From Deltaproteobacteria bacterium (GTDB lineage: Bacteria > Myxococcota_A > UBA796 > SXON01): a stretch of DNA of 64,000 bases. Each line of letters starts with the position of its first letter. Position 1 is the first letter of the stretch. The notes beneath the pieces are model-generated. The model searched no databases. It worked only from the letters and a program-made list of their open reading frames with translations, and was not told where the DNA came from. The position numbers and the translations under genes are program-made. Location of the stretch: positions 16,894-80,893 of the forward strand of contig CANKTH010000007.1 in assembly GCA_947486185.1 (NCBI GenBank), given 5' to 3'. Shown here piece by piece: positions 51,450-60,901 of this stretch.

Positions 51450-53639
51450 ATGCTCCTCCTCGCCGCGCTGGCGCTCGCCGGCGAGCCCACGCGCCCGGTG
51501 CCGCTGTCCAGCCCCGAGCTTTCATGGCCGGTGGACGCCGATCCAACGGGGCCTCTCGGTGTCGACCTCGACGTCACCATCAACCCGTCTGGCGAAACGG
51601 TCCGCATCGTCGTCCGCCACGGCCAGCCAGCTCTCGCGGCGGCCGCGCTGGCCGCGCTCAGCGACCTCCGATTCAGTCCGGCGACGGAAGACGGCGTGCC
51701 CGTGGAGGTGGAGCTGACGATTCACCTTGATTTTCTTCCGCCCCCCGGCGCGGCACCGCCGGCGGTCCCTGCCGTGACCGCGCCGAGCCCCGTGACCCCG
51801 CCGAGCCCCGCGGCGCGCGGGATCGTGGGCCGCTACACCGAGCCCGTATCAGGCGGCAGCTCGGTGAGCGCCGAAGATATACGCCGTTTCCCCGGCACAC
51901 TGGGCGACCCTGTCCGCGCGGTGCTCGGACTCCCCGGGACGGTGCGCGCGCCCCTCGAGGCCGGAATGTTGCTGGTTCGGGGTGCAAATCCTCGAGACAG
52001 CGAGGTGTATATCGACGGGGCGCCGGTCGCCTCATGGGCTCATCTGGGCGGCTTCGCGTCGATCGTCCATCCCGCCTGGTTCAAAGAGGTGAATTTCTGG
52101 CCATCAGGTGCCCCTGCTCGGTACGGGCGCGTCACGGCGGGGGTGGTCGATGTGGTCACGAAGGGCCCGGAGACCTCACGCGCCGGAGGAGGCGCGTCGC
52201 TCGTCTTCACCGATGCTTTTGGCTGGTACCGCGGCGATGAAGGCGGGGTCGGCGCGGCTTTTCGCCGTTCCTACCTTGACGGGGTGCTCAACCTGGCGCC
52301 CGGGCTGCCCGAGGGCGCGAGCTCCGTGGCCCCGCGATTCGCCGACGCCCAGCTCCGGCTCGAACGGCACGACAGCCACCTCTTTGTGCTGGGAGCGCAG
52401 GACCAGATTTCCGGCTCCACGCCGGAGGGCACTCTGGCACAGTTCACCACGCAGAACCTCTACGTGCTGGGTGGCACCACGCTCCGTCCGGGATCCGCGA
52501 CCTTGGAGCTTCAACCAGCGCTCGCTTACGAACGTTACGACGCCTCCCTGGCCGACGCGGCCTACACCAACCCGCAGACCGGCCTCGAAGCCGCGCTCCG
52601 GAGTGAGCTCTCGGGCCCAGGAGATGGCCAGCTGAGCCTGCGGGGGGGCCTCGACCTCGCCGCACGGCGGAGCCGCGCGCAGTACGCCACCCGCTCGCGC
52701 GCTCTGTGGATCACGTCGCCCCAGGTCTGGTCCAGCCTGAAGTGGGGCGACAAACGGTGGTTACGCGCGGATCTGCGTCTGGAGCCCTGGTTCGTGGAGC
52801 ACCAGCTCCCCCGCGTGGGCCTCGCGCCGGAACTCGCGTGGTCAATCCCACTTTTTTCCCCTGACCAAGTGGGATATCCTGCTCTTACCGTTCACGGGGA
52901 TGTCGGCGCGAGCCACCAACTTCCACCCGAAGAGCTCCTCGTGCCCGCCCCCGAAGGCTCCTCTCTCCTCCTGGAGCGGGCCGGCGCCGCGGCGCTTGGG
53001 CTCAGGCTGGAATCCCACGCCTACCACATCGATCTTTCGGGCTACGGCCGGCGAATGGACCGGGTGAGCGGCTACGAACCTGACGGCAGCGTTGGCCAGG
53101 GTGACGGCGGAGCCTACGGCCTTGAGCTCTCCGGCCGCGCCGAGGTCGGCCGTTGGGTCACTCAGCAGAGCCTGGGCCTCGGGCGGAGCTGGCGGCGCGA
53201 CGACCCCGACGCGCTCTGGTTCCCGTCGCCGGTGGACCAGCCGGTGTCGTGGGTCGGAATCGCCGCCGTAGAGCTGGGTCGGGGCTTTTGCCTCTCGACG
53301 CGGCTCCGCTACGCGACGGGCCTGCCCCTGCCCGAAGATTGGAGCCTGACCCTGCACGACGCGCTGACGGGACGCACCGAGGTCCTGGCGAATGACCCGC
53401 GCCTGCCGCCGTTCCACAGCCTGGATCTGAAGCTCTCACGCGAGAAACAAAGGAGAAACCTCCGGACGACCGGCTACCTCGACGTGCAGAACGTCTACAA
53501 CCGCCGTGTGCCTGAGCCGCTGGTCGACGGCGCGTTGGGCCAGTCGTCGATCTACGCGTTCGGCTTGCCGATCCTACCGATCTTCGGTCTGGAGCTCCAC
53601 TGGACGGCGCCGGCGAAACCCGCCCCGGACGCTCGCTGA
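51450..53639 (+). CDS. TonB-dependent receptor with fused N-terminal TonB-C-like domain
   Basis: A 729-residue protein from MLLLAALALAGEP; the track start at 51204 lies inside the opposite-strand lipoprotein gene. After a short signal, residues ~25-95 look like a TonB C-terminal domain (VDLDVTINPSGETVRIVVRHG, LSDLRFSPATEDGVPVEV). A Pro-rich linker leads to the plug (GSSVSAEDIRRFPGTLGDPVRAVLGLPG, MLLVRGANPRDSEVYIDGAPV) and a beta-barrel of alternating aromatic strands to the C-terminus. It should be an outer-membrane importer driven by ExbBD-type energy. Substrate unknown; the neighbouring secreted hydrolases suggest glycans. Confidence 0.82.
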   Translation: MLLLAALALAGEPTRPVPLSSPELSWPVDADPTGPLGVDLDVTINPSGETVRIVVRHGQPALAAAALAALSDLRFSPATEDGVPVEVELTIHLDFLPPPGAAPPAVPAVTAPSPVTPPSPAARGIVGRYTEPVSGGSSVSAEDIRRFPGTLGDPVRAVLGLPGTVRAPLEAGMLLVRGANPRDSEVYIDGAPVASWAHLGGFASIVHPAWFKEVNFWPSGAPARYGRVTAGVVDVVTKGPETSRAGGGASLVFTDAFGWYRGDEGGVGAAFRRSYLDGVLNLAPGLPEGASSVAPRFADAQLRLERHDSHLFVLGAQDQISGSTPEGTLAQFTTQNLYVLGGTTLRPGSATLELQPALAYERYDASLADAAYTNPQTGLEAALRSELSGPGDGQLSLRGGLDLAARRSRAQYATRSRALWITSPQVWSSLKWGDKRWLRADLRLEPWFVEHQLPRVGLAPELAWSIPLFSPDQVGYPALTVHGDVGASHQLPPEELLVPAPEGSSLLLERAGAAALGLRLESHAYHIDLSGYGRRMDRVSGYEPDGSVGQGDGGAYGLELSGRAEVGRWVTQQSLGLGRSWRRDDPDALWFPSPVDQPVSWVGIAAVELGRGFCLSTRLRYATGLPLPEDWSLTLHDALTGRTEVLANDPRLPPFHSLDLKLSREKQRRNLRTTGYLDVQNVYNRRVPEPLVDGALGQSSIYAFGLPILPIFGLELHWTAPAKPAPDAR

Positions 53640-53649
53640 TCGCTCAGGC

Positions 53650-55305
53650 CTACGATTTGGTGAGCTTGTAGTAGAGCACCAGGCAGGGCAGCGCGTTCGG
53701 GAGCTTCCCGAAGATCGCCTCCATCTTCGCCGCGTCCTTGTTGAGCACGGCCTCGCAGCGTAGCACCATCGCCCGGGCCACCACCTCGGCGGTGCGGTCG
53801 ATGATCCACTCCTTTTTGGGGGTGCCCTCGAGCGCGACGTTGAGTGGCTTGAGCAAGGAGAGCTGCGCCGCCTTGGCGTCCGCGAAGGAGACCTCTGGGC
53901 GATCCGCGGCGTAGAGCTTGGCGATACGCGCAACACCTGCCTTGCCGGTCTCTGCCGAGGGCAGGCCGTCTACGTCGCGGCCGATCTGCGCCACCAGCAT
54001 CTTGAGGAGCTTGCCGTTGTTGGCACGTTCATCGTCCCCGTCCGCGACGATACAGCCCTCCGAGGCCTGCTGGTTGAGGTTGGCGATGTTGCTGGGCAGA
54101 AGCACGGGCGGCTCCGGCTCGAGGTTGCCCGCCGCGGTCTGCTTCAGGCGCGCCCACCGGTCCTCCTCGTTGTTGGCCACCGCGTCTACGTCGTTTCCGA
54201 CGTAAGCATCCAGGGCAACGTCGGCCATTCCCAGGCGTTTGGCCTGCCGATAGGTCAACCGGATGGGCCCACGGCCACAGGTGAGCGCCTCGTCGGAGTC
54301 GAGCACCTTCTCCCACTCGCCCAGGGTCCGCGCGCGGGTAGCCGCGAGAAAAGGAAGGAGCTCTTTGGTATAGGGGTCAATGGACTCGCTCTTCTGCACC
54401 AGGGTGCGGAAGGCGACGAAGTCCTCCACCGTGTCGCGGGTATCGTCAAAAATCCAGGAGTACGGCTCTACATCACCAATGAGCGCCTGGGCCCTGCGCT
54501 TGACCGCGCCGATGAGCTCGTCGTTCTTCGCCAGAGCCGCGCCGATGTTGCCCGCGGTGACCTGGTCCGCGAGCTGGTCGAAGGTGTAGTTCTCGATGCC
54601 CGTCTTTCCAAGCTGCTTGACGTAGGCGAGATCCTGCTCGCAGGTGTTGGCCTTCTCCTCGACCTCCACCGTCTTTTTGGAGTACCACCACGCTGTACAA
54701 CCCGCGGGGGCCGCCATCATCCAGCCGGACATGATCACCATCGCGCTGATGATGAACCGGGGCTGCCAGATCATGCCCGACTGCACCATGTGCCAGGCGC
54801 GACCCGCGAGGGACACCAGGCTGAAGGTGTAGAGCCTGGCTACGATAAATCGCCTTACTTCCTGCGCAAACTTCGCGGCAGTGAGGTTGGCGCGCCCGCG
54901 TGCGGGCGACCGCCTCGCCTGCAGCACCGAAGCCGGCAGCGGGCCGATCTCCAGGAAAAACTTGGGCCCGTCCGGGCTGACCAGCGCGAAGGAGTCCCCC
55001 GAGCGGACCGCGGTCGGGGTCTGGATCTGCACCGGTCGCCGCGCGTCTCCCTTCCACACAAAAACGCCGGCCGTACGCTCACTTGGCGCGACCAGCAGGC
55101 TGTTGTCCTGGTTCCGGATGACCTTGCAGTGCTCCTTGGCCACCCCCAGCGACTCCGGCAGGGTGATGTGACAGCGCTGCGCGTCGGAGCCAAGCCGTAC
55201 TTCAAGCTGATCAAAATGGCCGAACCGCGTGCCGCCGAACTCGGGGGCGAGCACGAGATACAGCGCGGTGTCGTCTCGGGCCATCAAAGCTCTCCGGTCG
55301 AACAT
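53650..55305 (-). CDS. Membrane-anchored FHA-domain protein
   Basis: A 551-residue protein (or 544 from MARDDTALY). Residues ~15-125 form an FHA phosphothreonine-binding domain (FDQLEVRLGSDAQRCHITLP, GVAKEHCKVIRNQDNSLLVAPS, SGDSFALVSP). A hydrophobic region around 180-210 (FIISAMVIMSGWMMAAPAGCTAWW) predicts one or two membrane passes. The C-terminal ~340 residues are helical with scattered Cys and, given the topology, probably extracytoplasmic. It is divergent from the membrane/vWA pair and near a Ser/Thr kinase, which is the natural source of phosphothreonine for an FHA domain. Confidence 0.8.
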   Translation of the reverse strand: MFDRRALMARDDTALYLVLAPEFGGTRFGHFDQLEVRLGSDAQRCHITLPESLGVAKEHCKVIRNQDNSLLVAPSERTAGVFVWKGDARRPVQIQTPTAVRSGDSFALVSPDGPKFFLEIGPLPASVLQARRSPARGRANLTAAKFAQEVRRFIVARLYTFSLVSLAGRAWHMVQSGMIWQPRFIISAMVIMSGWMMAAPAGCTAWWYSKKTVEVEEKANTCEQDLAYVKQLGKTGIENYTFDQLADQVTAGNIGAALAKNDELIGAVKRRAQALIGDVEPYSWIFDDTRDTVEDFVAFRTLVQKSESIDPYTKELLPFLAATRARTLGEWEKVLDSDEALTCGRGPIRLTYRQAKRLGMADVALDAYVGNDVDAVANNEEDRWARLKQTAAGNLEPEPPVLLPSNIANLNQQASEGCIVADGDDERANNGKLLKMLVAQIGRDVDGLPSAETGKAGVARIAKLYAADRPEVSFADAKAAQLSLLKPLNVALEGTPKKEWIIDRTAEVVARAMVLRCEAVLNKDAAKMEAIFGKLPNALPCLVLYYKLTKS

Positions 55306-55424
55306 TATAGCCGTTGGCGCTCCGGTAGGTGGGGTCTACTGGCGTGATCGACCACGCCAGTTCCGCGGAGTAGCATTCGTTCATTCGTGGTTATGGCCGC
55401 GAACGAGCGCCCCATGGCTCGCGT

Positions 55425-56498
55425 GTGACGCGCCTATCCGCTACCTTCGCGTCAGCTTCGGATCGGCGCGTGAACATCTTCCTCATCCCCTACACCTGGA
55501 TGCGGCACTTTTCGCAGGCGCTCATATGCGCCGCGGGCGCGCTGATGGCGTGGTGGGCGGCGCTCGTGTGGACGACCGCCCTCAGTCCCGGCTGGGCGGT
55601 GTACTGGGACGGCGCCTGGTACCTCACCATCCTCATCGGATCGGTCACCTTCACGTCGTTGTACGCCGAAGGGGCGCTGCGGCGCTGGCCGATCTACCAG
55701 CGCGTGCTCCGCGCGGGGGGCGCCGTGCTTTTTGCCGCCGGTCCCACCTTCGTGGCCTACTGGGGATGGAACGACTACATCGGTCCGGCGATACTCGGGC
55801 TCTTGTGGGAGGATGCCGGCCGCGATCTGGGGGAGCCTACACTGGTGTCCCTGCGCTACCGCGTCATTTCCTTTGTCGCCTCGGGCATGTGCTGTGGCGT
55901 CAGCTGCGCGGTGTTCCGACGGCTGCAGAACTTCTTCACCCACCTCGGCGGCGGTTTCGCGGCCGGCCTCGCCTCGGCGTTGGTCTGGTACGTGCTCTCC
56001 GACAGCACTTTTGAGTACGGCTACAACGACGTCTACGTCGCAGGCGCGCTGGGCGCAGTCACGTTCGGAGGCATGTTCGGCCTCCTCGCCTGGCCAATCC
56101 CGGACGAGCTCTACGCCGGCTGGCTGCGGGTCATGACCGATACCCGCTTCGGCCGACGCATCCCCATCGACGGGCTCGACGGCAAGCAGCGCGAACGTTT
56201 TGTGGGCCATTATCCTCGTGGACTCGACCTCTTCCTGCCCGCGAACGACGGCGTGCTGGAGCTCCACGTCTCCATCGTCGTCTCCACCGACGGCGGCGAC
56301 CAGAGCTACCGCGCGAGAGGCCTCACGATCGCGCCCACCGTGGTGACCCGCCTCTTAGAGAAGATCGACCTCCGCTACGACCCGCGTAGGCCTGCTCCCC
56401 TCGCGACCCGGCTCCAGTCGGGAGACCGGATCGTGATGGGCGATCCCGGCCGGCCCACCGTCGTCGAGTTCCTCATGCTCCCCCGCGAGGAGCGCTGA
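55425..56498 (+). CDS. Polytopic membrane protein with FHA-like C-terminal end
   Basis: A 357-residue protein; a GTG at 55470 (VNIFLIPYTWMRH) is a good alternative start. About six hydrophobic helices occupy residues ~25-230 (ALICAAGALMAWWAALVW, YLTILIGSVTFTSLYA, GAVLFAAGPTFVAYWGW, GAVTFGGMFGLLAW). The soluble C-terminus ends with RLQSGDRIVMGDPGRPTVVEFLML, which resembles the last strands of an FHA domain (GDRIxLG then VEFxL), though the rest of the domain is not clear. It overlaps the vWA gene start (TGATG), so the two are translationally coupled. Confidence 0.65.
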   Translation: MTRLSATFASASDRRVNIFLIPYTWMRHFSQALICAAGALMAWWAALVWTTALSPGWAVYWDGAWYLTILIGSVTFTSLYAEGALRRWPIYQRVLRAGGAVLFAAGPTFVAYWGWNDYIGPAILGLLWEDAGRDLGEPTLVSLRYRVISFVASGMCCGVSCAVFRRLQNFFTHLGGGFAAGLASALVWYVLSDSTFEYGYNDVYVAGALGAVTFGGMFGLLAWPIPDELYAGWLRVMTDTRFGRRIPIDGLDGKQRERFVGHYPRGLDLFLPANDGVLELHVSIVVSTDGGDQSYRARGLTIAPTVVTRLLEKIDLRYDPRRPAPLATRLQSGDRIVMGDPGRPTVVEFLMLPREER

Positions 56499-57970
56499 TG
56501 TTTCCTCGTCTTTCGCCACTCGTCCTCGTCGGTGCCCTGGCGTGTTCAGGGGGCGATCTCGTGGCCATCCCCGGCTCCACCACCCGCGTGGCCCCTGCCG
56601 AGGCCAGCCAGTCTGCGACGGACATGACGCTGCACATCTTCGGCGACGCCGACGACTGCGCGGGCGAGCTGGGCGAGAAAAACCTCTCCTTGTGCCTGCC
56701 TTATATGGATCGCGCGAGCGGGCAGGTGCGCGTCGCCTTTCGCACCCAGGTCGACGGCACGGCGTGGGCGAGCGCCCTGACCGCCGGCGACTTGATGGTC
56801 AGCCACAAGAACCAGGTGCTGCCGGAGAATGGCGGCGACGTCCGCTACGTGGTGATCCCGCACGATCCCGAGCCGACGAGCCAGCTTTACGTGCTGCTGC
56901 TCGACGTCTCCGGGTCGATGCAGAACGTCGACAGGAACGCGTCCCGATCGCGAATGGAGAAGGTTCGCGCCGCGCTCTTACGAGACGACGTCGCGGACGC
57001 CTTCTTTCCCGGCGGGGACGTACAAACCGCGGTAGTCCCGCTGGTCTTCTCGTCGGGCGAGCCCCGTCCGCTCGTGCCCGAGCTCCTGATCAACAGCAAG
57101 AAGGAGTTCAAAGAGGCGATTCGCACCAAGCTGCAGGTCGGCGGCGGCTACACCCACCTGTTCCGCGCCGTGAAATGGTCCGCGAGCGACCTCATGAAGC
57201 TCGAGCCGGTGCAGAACGCGATCAAGCTCCGCGGAATGGCGCCGGTGATCATCGCGTTGACCGACGGCTTCAACAACGAGGACGATCTGCGGCGCGACGC
57301 GAAAGACGTGTGCGGCGACAACGCCCCGCGACTCGAAGGTCTGCTCAAGTTCCTCGACGAGCTCCGGCGGGGCACCAAGATCACCGAAAGACCCAACGTA
57401 TTTACCGTCGGCCTAGGCACGAAGGCGTGGCCCAAACAGAGCGCCCCCGACCCCCGGGCGGAGAGCGCCGCCCTCTTGACCGTGAGCACGACACGCCTCT
57501 GCGGGAGGTACGTCGCCGAGCGGATCGACGGGGGCAGCCTCGAGAAGAAGGGCGTCGACAACGTCTCCATGGAGTGGATCGCCCAGGCCGGCGGTGGTCG
57601 TAGCTACGTGCGTAAGGACACCGCTGGCCTCGCGCAGGCGTTCAAGGACGCGGCCTCCACCCGATACAAATGGTTCGAGCTACGATACCAGGTGGATCCG
57701 CACCATCTCCGGCGGAAATTCCAGACCCGCATCCGGCTGTTGTCCAACCAGTCGATTGAGGCGAGCATCGCCTTCCACCCGAGCGGCTGGATCGACGCGC
57801 CGCCCGGAACCCTCGGAAAGGACGGTTGGGCCGAGCCCACCCCGGTGAGCCGCACCGCGGTGCTCACCATTCCGCTGCTCGGCGCGCTGCTGGCCCTCGG
57901 CTACCTCCCGTCGGCGCGCTACAACGTCATGCGAGCGCTGTTCAACCGGGTGGCACGTCCTCGTAAATAG
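56498..57970 (+). CDS. vWA-domain lipoprotein with C-terminal membrane anchor
   Basis: A 490-residue protein. LVLVGALACSGGD is a lipoprotein signal (lipobox ALAC). The von Willebrand A domain starts near residue 127 (LYVLLLDVSGSMQNVD), giving the DxSxS MIDAS motif, with the Thr in GGGYTHLFRAV and the Asp in ALTDGFNN completing the metal site. An unusual Arg/Lys-rich insert (RRDAKDVCGDNAPR, LRRGTKITERP) follows. A hydrophobic stretch near the end (AVLTIPLLGALLALGYL) predicts a C-terminal membrane helix. The MIDAS is intact, so metal-dependent protein binding is likely; the ligand is unknown. Confidence 0.83.
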   Translation: MFPRLSPLVLVGALACSGGDLVAIPGSTTRVAPAEASQSATDMTLHIFGDADDCAGELGEKNLSLCLPYMDRASGQVRVAFRTQVDGTAWASALTAGDLMVSHKNQVLPENGGDVRYVVIPHDPEPTSQLYVLLLDVSGSMQNVDRNASRSRMEKVRAALLRDDVADAFFPGGDVQTAVVPLVFSSGEPRPLVPELLINSKKEFKEAIRTKLQVGGGYTHLFRAVKWSASDLMKLEPVQNAIKLRGMAPVIIALTDGFNNEDDLRRDAKDVCGDNAPRLEGLLKFLDELRRGTKITERPNVFTVGLGTKAWPKQSAPDPRAESAALLTVSTTRLCGRYVAERIDGGSLEKKGVDNVSMEWIAQAGGGRSYVRKDTAGLAQAFKDAASTRYKWFELRYQVDPHHLRRKFQTRIRLLSNQSIEASIAFHPSGWIDAPPGTLGKDGWAEPTPVSRTAVLTIPLLGALLALGYLPSARYNVMRALFNRVARPRK

Positions 57971-57997
57971 GCTTCATACGTTGATCCAGGCGAGGTC

Positions 57998-58384
57998 TCA
58001 CAACCCCTGCCGAACGCGATCCGGGAGTTGGATCAGCTTCTGGTGACGGTCCACACACACCAGGTGGATGGTCGCCTCCACAAGCGGGGGTCCCCCACTC
58101 TGGCGGTGAATGTTCTGCTGGAAGACCGCACGGAACGCGCTCTCGATACGCGGCGTCGTGCGGACCTCGAGCGCGTCACCGTGGACGGCGCCCTCGCGGA
58201 AGGTGAGCTCGGCCTTGTACACCACAAAGCCAACACCTTCGTCCCGAAAGAGGCGAACCAACTCGTCGACGCCGAGCAGGTGCTCGCGGGCGCGCTCGCA
58301 GTACTTCAGGAAGTTGGCGTGGTAGACACGCCCGGAGTGGTCAGTGTCTTCGTAGTAGATCTGAAACGGGAAGACGTACGGCAA
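57998..58384 (-). CDS. YbgC/4-hydroxybenzoyl-CoA thioesterase-type hotdog thioesterase
   Basis: A 128-residue hotdog protein. The active-site region YYEDTDHSGRVYHANFLKYCERAR matches the YbgC/4-HBA-CoA thioesterase pattern YxDTDxxGxVYHANYLxxxER, with the catalytic Asp in EDTD. It hydrolyses acyl-CoA thioesters in the cytosol. It is convergent with the vWA gene and divergent from the kinase. A functional link with the HcrB-like reductase at 3-7 kb is tempting but 50 kb away and unsupported. Confidence 0.88.
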   Translation of the reverse strand: MPYVFPFQIYYEDTDHSGRVYHANFLKYCERAREHLLGVDELVRLFRDEGVGFVVYKAELTFREGAVHGDALEVRTTPRIESAFRAVFQQNIHRQSGGPPLVEATIHLVCVDRHQKLIQLPDRVRQGL

Positions 58385-58470
58385 AGCGGGCCTCGGGGTC
58401 GGCGGGGATCGGGTTATGGGCGTAAGCGCGTCGGCGTGCGTACGTTACGCGTGTTGATTGACGGATCCCA

Positions 58471-60765
58471 TTGAAACCTACACAGCCCCCCGCCTACTTG
58501 CAGCAGTATGAGCTCCTCAAGGAGCGCGGAGCTGGCCAGTTCGGCACGGTGTACATGGCGGTAGGCGAGGTGCCGGGTCGCGGGATTCATCCTGGTAAAC
58601 GCCGACTTGTCGCGATCAAGAAGCTGCAGGACGGCACCGACCTGGAGTCGCTCAACCTGCTGGTGCAGGAGTTCGCGCTCCTCGACCACGTCAAGCACCG
58701 CGGGATCCTGAGGGCCTTCGAGTTCATCGAATCGGAGCGCGCCGTCGTGATGGAGTTGGTCCACGGGGTCTCTCTACGCGTCGTGCTCGATCGCTGCCAG
58801 GCTGCGCGAGAGCAGATTTTTACCGAAGCTGCTATCGAAATCGGCAGCGAGATCGCCGACGCGCTGTACCAGGCCTACACCACGCCGGGGGACAACGGCG
58901 AGCAGCTCGAGCTGGTCCATCGGGACATCAAGCCCGAAAACATCATGCTCACCGCCCAGGGTGAGGTGAAGATCCTCGACTTTGGCCTGGCCCGCGTGGC
59001 AGACGAGGACTTCGAACGAGACGACCCGACCCGGATCAAGGGCACCCCGGTCTACATGGCCCCAGAGCAGGCACGGGGCGAGGCGATCGACCATCGTAGT
59101 GACCTTTTTTCGCTTGGGCTCGTGCTCTACGAGCTCCTGATGGGCCGACCCGCCTATGTGGTGCCCGACCATCCGGCCGACCCCGACCGTGCGGCCGCCG
59201 AGGTCATGGCGGCAATCCGAGAGGGCGCGCTGGCCAGCCAGTGTCGGGAGCTCGAACAGAAGCTCCCCGGAATGGGGCCGGTGGTCGCCAAACTGCTCCA
59301 GGCCCGTCCCCGAAACCGTTACCAGACCGGTCACGATCTGCTGGTGGATCTCCGCCGCCAGCTCTACAAAGATCGTGGGGTCTACCTCAAAGAGTTCGCC
59401 GAGTTCTTCTACGGGAGCGTGCACAAGCTGCCGCCGCTCCCCGAAATCGACAGCCCAGCGGGAGGTCGCATGTCCGATTCGCCACGAAAAAGCATCCTCG
59501 AACGCCTCAAAGAGTCGCAAGCCGCACCAGCCTCCGCTGAGCCGGCGCGCGGCGCCCCACCACAGGCCGAAGCCCCCAAGGCCGACACTCGGACTCCCGA
59601 GGCGAAGGGCCCTGCACCGGTTGTTCGCCGGGTCTCCCGTCCGACTCCCGCCGCCGAGCCGCCCGCCCCCGAGCCCGAGCGGCCGCGTGCTCCCCCCGTC
59701 GTAGCGACGCCTCGCCAGGTCGTGGTCCCCCCGCGGATCACCCCTCGGTCAGCCTCCGCCGCGCGCCCGGCGCCGGCCGATGATCCGGTGATCCCCGGCG
59801 TCAAGAGCAAGCCGTCCGGAGCGCCGCCCCCCAAGAAGCCCACGGGGGCCCGAAGCGCCGACGAGACCGGCATGTTGCCGATGGAGAGGCTTGGCGACCC
59901 CGACGAGCAGGAGGCCGCGGCCGACCCGAGCGCGACCGCTTTTTTTGCCCTTCCCAAGCCCAAGGTCGAGCGCAACGCTGCCAGTACCGGCAGCCCGGCC
60001 GGGATCATCACCGGCGCCCCACCTCCTATCGCCGGCTCCGGGCCCGCATCCATGCCGTCAAACGCCATGAACGGCGGCTCGATGATCTCGGGACCGATGG
60101 GGGGCGGCTCGATGATCTCCGGCCCGGTAGGCGGCGGTTCCATGATCTCCGGACCGATGGGCGGCGGGTCCATGATCTCCGGACCGATGGCTCAGGGACC
60201 CGTGGCCAACACGCCGTTTGGGGTAGGCGGGCCGACCCCGAGCACCTCCACGTTCAACGAACAGCGAGTCCAGACGCAGCGGGTCTGGGTGGTGGTCATC
60301 GGCATCTTCGGCCTCGCCTGTATGGTCACGCTCGCCGTCGTGTCGATCTTCGTGTGGCAGTGGATGGAGAAAGAGCCGGAGAAGGTGGAGACGGTCGCGA
60401 TCGCCGCGCCCAAGGCCAAACAGGACACCGGGAAGCCTCCACCGCCAGCGGCCGAGCCGGCCCCCAAGGCCAAATCGACCAGCAGCGCGATCAAGCAGCA
60501 GCCCGTAGCAGCCGCGCCCGTGGCGAAAGCCGGCACGATCACGATCAACTTCAGCGGCACGCCGATGCCTACGCAGGTCGAACTCTTTTGCGACGGCGGC
60601 ACCCGTGACCGCAAATCGTTGAGCGGCGGTAGCGCAACCTTCAGCGGCGTAAGCGGGAGCGGCTGCAAGATCTCGCCCAAGGGGGTCACCTCCGGCAACT
60701 ACAGCGTCAGCATTGGCACCTACAACTGCAGGATCGTCGGCACCACCACGACCTGCTCCAAATAG
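58471..60765 (+). CDS. Membrane Ser/Thr protein kinase (Hanks type)
   Basis: A 764-residue protein. The kinase domain spans ~10-285: Gly loop ERGAGQFGTVYMA, VAIKKLQ, HRDIKPENIML (catalytic Asp), DFGLARVADED, APEQARGE. A long Pro/Ala-rich linker follows, containing four copies of a 10-residue GGGSMISGPM repeat. A transmembrane helix lies near 605-630 (VWVVVIGIFGLACMVTLAVV). The extracytoplasmic tail ends in a small PEGA-like domain (TITINFSGTPMPTQVELFC, CKISPKGVTSGNYSVSIG). The start is TTG with no strong Shine-Dalgarno; no better start exists in frame. Likely partner of the FHA proteins nearby. Confidence 0.9.
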   Translation: MKPTQPPAYLQQYELLKERGAGQFGTVYMAVGEVPGRGIHPGKRRLVAIKKLQDGTDLESLNLLVQEFALLDHVKHRGILRAFEFIESERAVVMELVHGVSLRVVLDRCQAAREQIFTEAAIEIGSEIADALYQAYTTPGDNGEQLELVHRDIKPENIMLTAQGEVKILDFGLARVADEDFERDDPTRIKGTPVYMAPEQARGEAIDHRSDLFSLGLVLYELLMGRPAYVVPDHPADPDRAAAEVMAAIREGALASQCRELEQKLPGMGPVVAKLLQARPRNRYQTGHDLLVDLRRQLYKDRGVYLKEFAEFFYGSVHKLPPLPEIDSPAGGRMSDSPRKSILERLKESQAAPASAEPARGAPPQAEAPKADTRTPEAKGPAPVVRRVSRPTPAAEPPAPEPERPRAPPVVATPRQVVVPPRITPRSASAARPAPADDPVIPGVKSKPSGAPPPKKPTGARSADETGMLPMERLGDPDEQEAAADPSATAFFALPKPKVERNAASTGSPAGIITGAPPPIAGSGPASMPSNAMNGGSMISGPMGGGSMISGPVGGGSMISGPMGGGSMISGPMAQGPVANTPFGVGGPTPSTSTFNEQRVQTQRVWVVVIGIFGLACMVTLAVVSIFVWQWMEKEPEKVETVAIAAPKAKQDTGKPPPPAAEPAPKAKSTSSAIKQQPVAAAPVAKAGTITINFSGTPMPTQVELFCDGGTRDRKSLSGGSATFSGVSGSGCKISPKGVTSGNYSVSIGTYNCRIVGTTTTCSK
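60070..60189 (+). repeat. 30-bp tandem repeat (x4) inside the kinase gene
   Basis: Four in-frame units encode GGGSMISGPM (first unit NGGSMISGPM, second ending V). The nucleotide copies are nearly identical (GGCTCGATGATCTC and similar), so the array could expand or contract by slippage without breaking the frame. It lies in the linker between the kinase domain and the membrane helix. Confidence 0.9.
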
Positions 60766-60901
60766 TCCGGGCGCCTCCTACATCCGGCGCGACCCGGTCT
60801 GGCGGCCCGTCGAAGCCGCCTCCGACGCGGGTTTCGTGCCGACACCCGTGACAGGGCGCCCACGGCGGCGTACGTTGCCACGGTTACCCTCCCGGAGTTG
60901 G

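Noticed and set aside
50222-51730. 502-residue plus-strand ORF
   Set aside because: Antisense to the FG-GAP lipoprotein and extending into the receptor gene out of frame; no motifs.
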